NCBI GenBank assembly: GCA_018665505.1
Contig: JABJCS010000657.1
Location: forward strand, 1 to 6,052
Source of the DNA: Alphaproteobacteria bacterium
GTDB taxonomy: Bacteria; Pseudomonadota; Alphaproteobacteria; UBA8366
Reading direction: 5' to 3'
Length of the DNA: 6,052 nt
The notes beneath the pieces are model-generated. The model searched no databases. It was not told the DNA's origin and saw only the letters and a list, made by a program, of their open reading frames with translations. Both the position numbers and the translations under genes were made by a program. Below, one piece after another: positions 1 to 5,257 of this stretch; the first letter of the stretch is position 1; each line of letters begins with the position of its first letter.

Positions 1-373
1 CCCAGGCCATCAATCGATTTTGGCAGGTACGCAGATCCTTGTGACCGCTGGTCGGTACCCCCCTCGTGGCCACAATGTTGACCATGGAGTCGCGCAATCC
101 CGATAGTGATGCGCATTCCATCAAGACTTCGGCAAAGCCGTCACGTCCCATGCTGAGTGTATTATACCGGCGCTCGGCGACCGAATGCTCGAAGCGGTCC
201 AGATGATCATCCATACGGAAATAGCGGCCCTTGTGGATATGCAATGCGTCATAACACATATCCCCCAGCTGAAAGCCGAGATCGGTCACCGGCAACCTCA
301 TCTCAGACATCGGTACGAACTCGCCGTCGATATAACCGTACCCTGCATTCCCGTAATCGGATTGGCTCGTCAT
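1..373 (-). CDS. Class IV (fold-type IV) PLP-dependent aminotransferase, N-terminal part, cut by window edge
   Basis: The minus strand is open from an ATG at 373 to the window edge, giving 124 complete codons without a stop. The protein begins MTSQSDYGNAGYGYIDGEFV and has the opening pattern of the BCAT/DAAT/ADC-lyase fold: a YIDGEFVP strand (residues 14-21), a D-L-G-F-Q-L-G-D stretch (31-38) and DHLDRFEHS (57-65). Arg60 sits where the PLP-phosphate-binding Arg of branched-chain aminotransferases lies. A VATRGVPTSG segment (101-110) follows. The catalytic lysine, expected near residue 150-160 in this family, lies outside the window. A Shine-Dalgarno site (AGGGGAG, minus strand, about 378-384) precedes the ATG at good spacing and supports this start. 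The family includes branched-chain amino acid and D-amino acid aminotransferases and aminodeoxychorismate lyase; the visible part does not decide between them. It is divergent from the molybdenum hydroxylase operon and may share its control region. Confidence 0.88.
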   Translation of the reverse strand, partial: MTSQSDYGNAGYGYIDGEFVPMSEMRLPVTDLGFQLGDMCYDALHIHKGRYFRMDDHLDRFEHSVAERRYNTLSMGRDGFAEVLMECASLSGLRDSMVNIVATRGVPTSGHKDLRTCQNRLMAW

Positions 374-397
374 GACACTCCCCTAAGTCTCGTGAAA

Positions 398-411
398 ATA
401 ATCGAAATTAT
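398..411. repeat. Inverted repeat ATAAT-N4-ATTAT, possible operator
   Basis: ATAAT at 398-402 and ATTAT at 407-411 are exact reverse complements separated by CGAA. The repeat lies 25 bases upstream of the aminotransferase start codon, where a bound repressor could block that gene's early transcription. Five-base arms are short and AT-rich, so chance occurrence is possible. No regulator gene is visible in the window to pair with it. Confidence 0.3.
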
Positions 412-436
412 CGGCTCGCCTTCCATGCGCTTCAGC

Positions 437-454
437 ACTAAATCTATACTTAGT
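437..454. repeat. Imperfect 18-bp palindrome, possible operator
   Basis: The sequence ACTAAATCTATACTTAGT has exact five-base outer arms (ACTAA at 437-441, TTAGT at 450-454), and seven of nine positions match when the two half-sites are compared. It has the size of a dimeric regulator site and sits near the middle of the divergent promoter region. On the minus strand it contains TATAGAT, a possible -10 element for the aminotransferase. A related TAAGTCT occurs at 384-390, similar to the TTAGTCT at 450-456. The operator role is inference. Confidence 0.35.
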
Positions 455-611
455 CTTCCCTCGCCCGTCGGACACGGTTGGTGTGGGTAGTTAATTTTTC
501 GTATATCGACTTGAGCAGGAGCTTCCCTTTGGGCATTCTCCCGGTCAATCGCGAACAGCGACAACAAACGACGAACTAGAAACACCTCAAAGAAAAGGAA
601 CGGCTATACCG

Positions 612-1478
612 ATGGAGGGCATGCGTTTTGAAGCCCCGGATTCAGTCGATGCGGCAGTTGCGCTTTTAGCAGCTGCTGCCGGCGAAGCCCGGGTACTCGC
701 GGGGGGTACCGATCTCTTGGTCCAGCTCCGCGCCGATATGATCGAGCCAGAGCTCATCGTGGACATTAAACGAATTGCGGAAACCCGCACCGTCACCGAA
801 GAAGACGGTGGATACCGTGTAGGTGCAGCTGTTGCAGGTGCCGAGTTGAAAGAACATCCGTCGTTCTCGAAGACTTGGCCGGGCGTCATGTATGCGTTCG
901 ACCTGATCGGATCGACACAGATCCAAGGCCGATGCACGATGGTCGGAAATCTGTGCAATGCCTCACCGGCTGGAGATAGTGTTCCAGCATTGGTCGCGGC
1001 AGGTGCCATTGCGCGCATCGCGGGACCGAACGGCACACGTGATGTGGCAGTCGAGGAAGTCCCGACGGGTCCCGGCAAAACCTCGCTTGCGAAGGGCGAG
1101 TTCATTGTTTCGCTCTTTTTCCCGAAAAAAGCCGCCAATACGGGTGAAGCCTATCTCCGGTTCATTCCACGGACAGAGATGGACATCGCCGTCGTCGGCT
1201 CCGGCGTCTGCTTGACGCTCGATGATAGCGGCACCTGCACCGCCGCCAGGGTCGTCCTGGGTGCGGTCGGTCCGAGGATCATCGACTGCACGACAGCAGC
1301 CGACGCCTTGATCGGAACTAAGGTAGATGATGCGGCCCTCGAAGCTGCGGGTGCAGCGGCAAGTGCCGCAGCAACACCGATCAGTGACAAGCGCGGCACC
1401 GTCGAATACCGCAAAAAAGTCGCGGGTGTACTGACCCGCCGGGCGGCAACTACCGCTCTCGAACGCGCGAAAGGTTAA
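612..1478 (+). CDS. FAD-binding medium subunit of xanthine dehydrogenase/CO dehydrogenase-family hydroxylase
   Basis: This 288-residue protein has the usual length of CoxM/CutM-type flavoprotein subunits, which take electrons from the iron-sulfur subunit and pass them to an external acceptor. The FAD-binding domain (about residues 4-170) has the first flavin motif AGGTDLL (30-36) and a second motif at 109-113 reading TMVGN, where many relatives have T-[VI]-G-G-N. It is followed by NASPAGDSVPAL (116-127). The C-terminal CO-dehydrogenase flavoprotein domain (about 178-282) shows FIPRTEMDIAVV (184-195), VVLGAVGP (214-221) and the terminal EYRKKVAGVLTRRA pattern (265-278). It is the first gene of the operon, with four bases between it and the next start codon. 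The start at 612 has AAAGGAA 11 bases upstream. An in-frame ATG at 621 would give MRFEAPDSVDAAVALL, which also suits the family, so the start is uncertain by three codons. Confidence 0.93.
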   Translation: MEGMRFEAPDSVDAAVALLAAAAGEARVLAGGTDLLVQLRADMIEPELIVDIKRIAETRTVTEEDGGYRVGAAVAGAELKEHPSFSKTWPGVMYAFDLIGSTQIQGRCTMVGNLCNASPAGDSVPALVAAGAIARIAGPNGTRDVAVEEVPTGPGKTSLAKGEFIVSLFFPKKAANTGEAYLRFIPRTEMDIAVVGSGVCLTLDDSGTCTAARVVLGAVGPRIIDCTTAADALIGTKVDDAALEAAGAAASAAATPISDKRGTVEYRKKVAGVLTRRAATTALERAKG

Positions 1479-1481
1479 TTC

Positions 1482-1958
1482 ATGTCGAAGATTCACGTAA
1501 CCACCACCGTCAACGGTGACGAGACGGAGTTCCTCTGCGAGCCGGAGGAAACCTTGCTCGATATCCTTCGCGAAACCCTGCACCTGACGGGTAGCAAGGA
1601 AGGCTGTGCTTCCGGCGATTGCGGCGCGTGCAGCGTCATGGTCGACGATCGTCTGGTCTGTTCCTGCCTCGTGCTCGGTGCAGAAATGCAAGATCGCAAG
1701 GTCGAGACTATCGAGAGTATGGCCGAAGGCGACCACCTGCATCCGCTGCAACAGAAGTTCCTGGAGCACGCCGCCCTGCAATGCGGCATCTGCACCCCGG
1801 GCTTTCTGATTGCTTCAAAGGCGTTGCTGGAGAAGAACCCCGATCCGACCGAGACCGAGATTCGGTATTGGCTCGCGGGTAACCTGTGCCGCTGCACCGG
1901 CTACGACAAAATCGTCCGGGCCGTCCAAGACGCGGCCACGGAGATGAGAGGAGCATAA
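1482..1958 (+). CDS. [2Fe-2S] small subunit of xanthine dehydrogenase/CO dehydrogenase-family hydroxylase
   Basis: This 158-residue protein is the electron-relay subunit, with the standard two-domain layout of CoxS/CutS proteins. The N-terminal plant-type ferredoxin domain has Cys42, Cys47, Cys50 and Cys62 (GCASGDCGAC and the downstream CSC; Cys60 is an extra cysteine). The C-terminal helical domain has the second cluster ligands Cys101, Cys104, Cys136 and Cys138 in QCGICTPG and NLCRCTGY. Gln100, just before the third motif, is the residue that usually contacts the pyranopterin in this family. All eight cluster ligands are present, so the subunit looks functional. An AAAGG ribosome site (1470-1474) lies inside the end of the preceding gene. 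The stop codon is one base before the large-subunit ATG, so the three subunits are probably cotranscribed and translated together. Confidence 0.96.
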   Translation: MSKIHVTTTVNGDETEFLCEPEETLLDILRETLHLTGSKEGCASGDCGACSVMVDDRLVCSCLVLGAEMQDRKVETIESMAEGDHLHPLQQKFLEHAALQCGICTPGFLIASKALLEKNPDPTETEIRYWLAGNLCRCTGYDKIVRAVQDAATEMRGA

Positions 1959-1959
1959 T

Positions 1960-4245
1960 ATGCCCGATGACGTTCGCACGACCGATCTAAGAGTGGTCGG
2001 CAGCAGTCCGGTTCGCCCGGACGGTGTCGACAAGGTGACTGGGCGGGCAAAATTCGGCGCGGATTTCAACATGCCGAACCAATTGGTCGGCCAAGTTCTC
2101 CGTAGTCCGCATGCCCACGCGATCATCAAGTCGATCGATACTTCGAAGGCGGAAGCCCTGAAAGGCGTCAAAGCAGTGGTATGCCGCGACGACTTTGAGG
2201 ACATGCCCTCGGAACTGGCCCCGGCCGGTGAGATGATGATCAATTACAAGGATATGACCCGCAACGTCATGGCGCGGGAAAAAGCCTTGTATGACGGCCA
2301 TCCGGTAGCCGCTGTTGCGGCGACCAGTTCCGCCGTTGCCCGGCAAGCGCTGAAACTGATCAAAGTCGAGTACGAAGTGCTGCCTCATGTCATCGACCCG
2401 GTCCCCGCTATGGCCGACGATGCACCGATTCTGCACGACGACATGATCACGGAAGGCGTCGATCCAGCCCCGACCAAAGCGTCGAACGTGGCCAAGCGGG
2501 TCGAGTTCGGCTGCGGTGATGTCGAAGCCGGTTTCGCCGACGCCGATATCATCATCGAACGCGAGTTCGACACCAGTGCGGTTCACCAAGGCTATATCGA
2601 GCCGCACGCCTGCGTTGCAAACTACTCCGAAGACGGCACCGCCGATCTTTGGTGCACGACCCAAGGACATTTCGTTGTCCGCGGCCACTGCGCCAAGCTG
2701 ATCGGCATGGACGTCTCGAAATTGCGCGTCACCTCTTCGGAGATCGGCGGCGGTTTCGGCGGTAAAACGGTCGTCTATCTAGAGCCGTTGGCATTGTTGC
2801 TTTCGAAAAAATGCCATCATCCGGTCAAGATGATCATGAACCGCGACGATGTCATGCGGGCAACGGGTCCAACCTCGGGCGCCAATGTCTGGGTCAAGAT
2901 GGGCGTCAAGAACGACGGCACCCTCGTGGCCGGCGAAGCCATCCTGAAATATCAGGCGGGCGCTTTCGCGGGCTCTCCCGTACAGCCGGGGTGCATGTGC
3001 GCCTTCGCGCCGTACGACATGGAGAATGTTAAAGTCGTCGGTTTCGACATTGTCACCAATCGTCCGAAGGTCGCGGCCTACCGCGCTCCAGGGGCACCGA
3101 TCTCCGAGTATGCGGTCGAATGCGTGGTCGACGAAATCGCCCAAAAGCTGAATATGGATCCAGTCGAACTTCGCCAAAAGAACGAGGCGAAGGAAGGCAC
3201 CCGTGCAGCTTATGGCCCCAAATTCGGCGCCATTGGCTACCCGCAGATCCTTGAAGAAGCCAAGGCTCATGAGCACTATAACACCCCGCTCGGCCCCAAT
3301 CAGGGACGTGGCGTGGCATCAGGCTTCTGGTTCAACATCGGCGGCGAGTCCTGTGCGGCCTTGCAGCTGAATGTCGATGGCACACTCAACTTGATGATCG
3401 GTACGCCTGATATTGGCGGCTCACGCGCTTCCATGGCCTTGATGGCCGCGGAGACGCTTGGCGTCGAATACGAGGACGTGCGACCGATCATCGGCGACAC
3501 AAGTTCGCTGGGCTATACGTTCCTCACGGGCGGTAGCCGGGCGACCTTCTCGAGTGGTATGGCCGTGGTCCAGGCATCCGAAGACATCATCCGACAGGCC
3601 TGTGCTCGCGCGGCAAAGGTTTGGGAGATCGATGAGGAAGCCGTGACCTGGGAAGCCGGTCTCATCAAGCCGTCCGGCCCGAACGCCGGCGACTTCGAAC
3701 CGATGACCCTGGCCGACATCGCCAAACACGCCAACAAGACCGGCGGACCGATCGCGGGCCATGCGCAAATCAACGCGCAAGGAGCCGCACCGAGCTTCGG
3801 CATGCATATGGTCGACGTTGAAGTGGACCCGGAGACCGGCAAGGTCGACGTCCTGCGCTATACGGTTCTGCAGGATGCAGGCAAGGCCATCCACCGGGCG
3901 TATGTCGAGGGACAATTCCAAGGTGGTGCCGCCCAAGGCATCGGCTGGGCCCTCAACGAAGAGTACATCTACAACGACAAAGGCCAGATGGAGAATACCG
4001 GTTTCCTCGACTACAGAATCCCGGTCTGCTCCGATCTACCGATGATCAGCACGGTGATCGTTGAAGAACCGAACCCGCGCCACCCCTTCGGTGTGCGTGG
4101 TATCGGCGAAACACCGATAATTCCGCCGATGGCGGCGGTCGCCAACGCGGTCAGCCGCGCGACCGGCGTCCGGTTTGCGGAACTGCCGATGTCGCCGCCG
4201 AAGATCATGGCGAGACTAGACGAAATGAAGAAGGCAGCCGAATAA
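1960..4245 (+). CDS. Molybdopterin-binding catalytic large subunit, xanthine dehydrogenase/CO dehydrogenase family
   Basis: This 761-residue protein is the substrate-hydroxylating subunit and carries the Mo-pterin cofactor. The a/b hammerhead domain covers about residues 25-145, followed by the two Mo-cofactor-binding domains (about 155-400 and 420-690). Visible cofactor motifs are TTQGHF (233-238) and the loop EIGGGFGGK (261-269). The active-site loop reads AYRAPGAP (373-380). The catalytic base is probably Glu717 in GVRGIGETP (711-719). The loop lacks the copper-binding Cys of form I CO dehydrogenase (AYxCSFR) and differs from form II (AYRGAGR), so it should not be called a CO dehydrogenase. 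Another departure is DIGGSRAS (484-491), where CoxL-type proteins usually have a GQG-type loop. There is no signal peptide, so a cytoplasmic location is likely. A strong ribosome site, GAGAGGAG (1946-1953), supports this start. The substrate is unknown; aromatic heterocycles, aldehydes and purines are all possible. Confidence 0.94.
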   Translation: MPDDVRTTDLRVVGSSPVRPDGVDKVTGRAKFGADFNMPNQLVGQVLRSPHAHAIIKSIDTSKAEALKGVKAVVCRDDFEDMPSELAPAGEMMINYKDMTRNVMAREKALYDGHPVAAVAATSSAVARQALKLIKVEYEVLPHVIDPVPAMADDAPILHDDMITEGVDPAPTKASNVAKRVEFGCGDVEAGFADADIIIEREFDTSAVHQGYIEPHACVANYSEDGTADLWCTTQGHFVVRGHCAKLIGMDVSKLRVTSSEIGGGFGGKTVVYLEPLALLLSKKCHHPVKMIMNRDDVMRATGPTSGANVWVKMGVKNDGTLVAGEAILKYQAGAFAGSPVQPGCMCAFAPYDMENVKVVGFDIVTNRPKVAAYRAPGAPISEYAVECVVDEIAQKLNMDPVELRQKNEAKEGTRAAYGPKFGAIGYPQILEEAKAHEHYNTPLGPNQGRGVASGFWFNIGGESCAALQLNVDGTLNLMIGTPDIGGSRASMALMAAETLGVEYEDVRPIIGDTSSLGYTFLTGGSRATFSSGMAVVQASEDIIRQACARAAKVWEIDEEAVTWEAGLIKPSGPNAGDFEPMTLADIAKHANKTGGPIAGHAQINAQGAAPSFGMHMVDVEVDPETGKVDVLRYTVLQDAGKAIHRAYVEGQFQGGAAQGIGWALNEEYIYNDKGQMENTGFLDYRIPVCSDLPMISTVIVEEPNPRHPFGVRGIGETPIIPPMAAVANAVSRATGVRFAELPMSPPKIMARLDEMKKAAE

Positions 4246-4273
4246 GCCACCCTCCTCTTTCAAGACTTTCGAG

Positions 4274-4306
4274 AAACCCTCGCCCAACCGGGCGGGGGTT
4301 TTTCTT
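4274..4306 (+). terminator. Strong intrinsic terminator of the molybdenum hydroxylase operon
   Basis: A 12-base-pair stem forms between 4274-4285 (AAACCCTCGCCC) and 4290-4301, with one G-T wobble and an AACC tetraloop at 4286-4289. The stem is followed directly by a T run (4299-4303, part of which pairs in the stem) and CTT. It lies 28 bases after the large-subunit stop codon. The GC-rich stem, tetraloop and U tract are those of a Rho-independent terminator, so the downstream moaD-like gene probably needs its own promoter. Confidence 0.9.
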
Positions 4307-4407
4307 ATATATTTGCTTGGGATGAAAGAGCTCAGACAGCACCCGTCGAAGTATGAACCCACCCACGTCCCCCCTTCAACGAACGCAAGGTGAAGTCTCT
4401 TTCCCAT

Positions 4408-4436
4408 TTCACTCTTGAATATTCCCGTGTAATACT
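4408..4436 (+). promoter_or_regulatory. Candidate promoter for the moaD-like/creA unit
   Basis: TTCACT (4408-4413) and AATACT (4431-4436) are 17 bases apart, each matching the sigma-70 consensus at four of six positions. A TG dinucleotide at 4428-4429 adds an extended -10 element. Transcription would begin around 4443, only a few bases before the ATG at 4450. The rest of the gap after the terminator (4307-4407) shows no gene or clear motif. The call rests on sequence match and the need for a promoter after a strong terminator. Confidence 0.4.
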
Positions 4437-4449
4437 CGAACTATAGTCC

Positions 4450-4698
4450 ATGGCACATGTCACGATCACCGCGGCGCTAGCGCGCTATACCAACGGCAAA
4501 ACCGAATTCGAATATCCGAATGTCGCTACGATCAAACAACTGATTCGGGCATTCTCCGAGGAGTTCCCCGAGATCAAACCCCACCTGGAAGAAGGGGCCG
4601 CCTACGCAATCGACGGACAGCTGTTCCAGGAATCTCTGCTGGAGCCAATTCAGCCGGACAGCGAAGTCCATATCTTGCCGCAGTTAGCCGGCGGATGA
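4450..4698 (+). CDS. MoaD/ThiS-family ubiquitin-like sulfur-carrier protein
   Basis: This 82-residue protein has the size and pattern of beta-grasp sulfur carriers: a hydrophobic first strand ([15 protein letters not shown], 2-16), a helix-rich middle ([16 protein letters not shown], 27-42), the AYAIDGQLF strand (51-59) and a tail [10 protein letters not shown] (73-82). The terminal Gly-Gly is the group that MoeB/ThiF-type enzymes adenylate and convert to a thiocarboxylate. MoaD donates sulfur to molybdopterin, while relatives serve thiamin, cysteine, tungstopterin or tRNA thiolation, and the sequence alone does not choose between them. Its position after a molybdenum hydroxylase operon makes a cofactor role attractive, but a terminator separates the two units. 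No Shine-Dalgarno site is visible before the ATG (CTATAGTCC precedes it), which fits a very short leader. Its stop overlaps the creA start. Confidence 0.85.
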   Translation: MAHVTITAALARYTNGKTEFEYPNVATIKQLIRAFSEEFPEIKPHLEEGAAYAIDGQLFQESLLEPIQPDSEVHILPQLAGG

Positions 4699-5153
4699 GG
4701 GTTTTAGCCACAGCACTCATTTTTCTCCTCGCCGCAAACACCGTGAGTGCAGAAGAAATCGGTAGCGTCAGCACCGTCTTCAAATTGCTTGGCCCCAACG
4801 ATAAGATCGTCATCGAGGCTTTTGATGATCCGAAGGTGGACGGCGTCACCTGCCATCTCTCCCGCGCCAAGAAAGGCGGTGTCTCAGGTGCTGTGGGTCT
4901 CGCAACGGATTCATCGGACGCCGCAATCGCCTGCCGCCAGGTCGGCCCGATTACCGTCAAGGAAGAGCTTGAGGATGGCGAATCTGTTTTCAACAAGCGC
5001 ACCTCCATCCTGTTCAAAACCATGCAGGTAGTTCGCTTCATGGACCAAAAACGCAACGTGCTGATCTATCTGGTCTACAGCGACAAACTGATAGACGGTT
5101 CGCCGAAGAACTCAATCTCCACGGTGCCCATTTTGAAGAATTGGGGTAATTAG
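4695..5153 (+). CDS. creA: CreA family exported protein
   Basis: This 152-residue protein matches what I know of Escherichia coli CreA along its length. Diagnostic segments include [16 protein letters not shown] (19-34), the IEAFDDP segment (40-46), VTCHLSRAK (51-59), [13 protein letters not shown] (74-86), FKTMQVVRF (107-115) and [15 protein letters not shown] (128-142). Residues 1-19 form a signal peptide: Arg2, a hydrophobic core (about 3-14), then VSA before Glu20 as a likely signal peptidase I site. The mature protein should therefore be periplasmic. Cys53 and Cys80 are at conserved positions and may form a disulfide. The biochemical function of CreA is not established. In E. coli creA lies beside creBCD, but no two-component genes are seen here. 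The start codon overlaps the preceding stop (ATGA), and no independent Shine-Dalgarno site is evident, so translation is probably coupled to the moaD-like gene. Confidence 0.93.
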   Translation: MRVLATALIFLLAANTVSAEEIGSVSTVFKLLGPNDKIVIEAFDDPKVDGVTCHLSRAKKGGVSGAVGLATDSSDAAIACRQVGPITVKEELEDGESVFNKRTSILFKTMQVVRFMDQKRNVLIYLVYSDKLIDGSPKNSISTVPILKNWGN

Positions 5154-5163
5154 TTCTCCACCG

Positions 5164-5187
5164 ACATTCTCGCCTCGACGAGAGTGT
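5164..5187 (+). terminator. Hairpin after creA, possible weak terminator
   Basis: Nine base pairs form between 5164-5172 (ACATTCTCG) and 5179-5187 (CGAGAGTGT), with one T-G wobble and a six-base loop. It begins 11 bases after the creA stop codon, a usual place for a transcript end. It is followed by GCCCCTTGTCCCC rather than a T run, so it is not a standard intrinsic terminator. It may protect the 3' end of the transcript or act with Rho. The rest of the gap before the next gene (5188-5257) shows no clear promoter. Confidence 0.35.
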
Positions 5188-5257
5188 GCCCCTTGTCCCC
5201 TCGCTATCCCTCCGCGATATTAGACGGTGTGGAAAGATCAGCGGGATATCGGTATTA

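Larger units (their letters stand above)
374..611. promoter_or_regulatory. Divergent intergenic control region between aminotransferase and molybdenum hydroxylase operon
   Basis: This 238-base stretch separates two genes transcribed away from each other, so it should hold promoters for both directions. It is more AT-rich than its flanks and has two short inverted repeats (listed separately). On the plus strand the best promoter candidate is TTGGTG (478-483) with TATATC (502-507) at 18-base spacing, a weak match. On the minus strand TATAGAT (448 down to 442) could be a -10 element, but I see no good -35 for it. The purine-rich AAAGGAA (594-600) is the likely ribosome site for the plus-strand gene. 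I see no convincing small gene or riboswitch fold here; open frames crossing the region lack recognisable protein sequence. Confidence 0.6.

Noticed and set aside
185..490. Plus-strand open frame of 101 codons crossing the aminotransferase start
   Set aside because: It is antisense to the aminotransferase coding region and has no recognisable protein features.
374..611. Molybdenum-cofactor or other riboswitch upstream of the operon
   Set aside because: I looked for a long structured leader and found only short inverted repeats better explained as protein-binding sites.
963..1781. Long minus-strand open frame (272 codons) opposite the FAD and iron-sulfur subunit genes
   Set aside because: It lies wholly antisense to two genes with intact family motifs, has no recognisable domain, and its length is explained by the codon bias of GC-rich genes.
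1987..2688. Minus-strand open frame of 233 codons inside the large-subunit gene
   Set aside because: It is antisense to a conserved catalytic gene, with no family resemblance and no ribosome site that I can see.
612..4245. Aerobic carbon monoxide dehydrogenase (coxMSL)
   Set aside because: The subunits and gene order fit, but the large subunit lacks the AYxCSFR loop and its copper-binding Cys, so gene symbols from CO dehydrogenase were not assigned.
4216..4407. Minus-strand open frame of 63 codons after the large-subunit gene
   Set aside because: It runs through the intrinsic terminator and the end of the large-subunit gene and has no protein family pattern.
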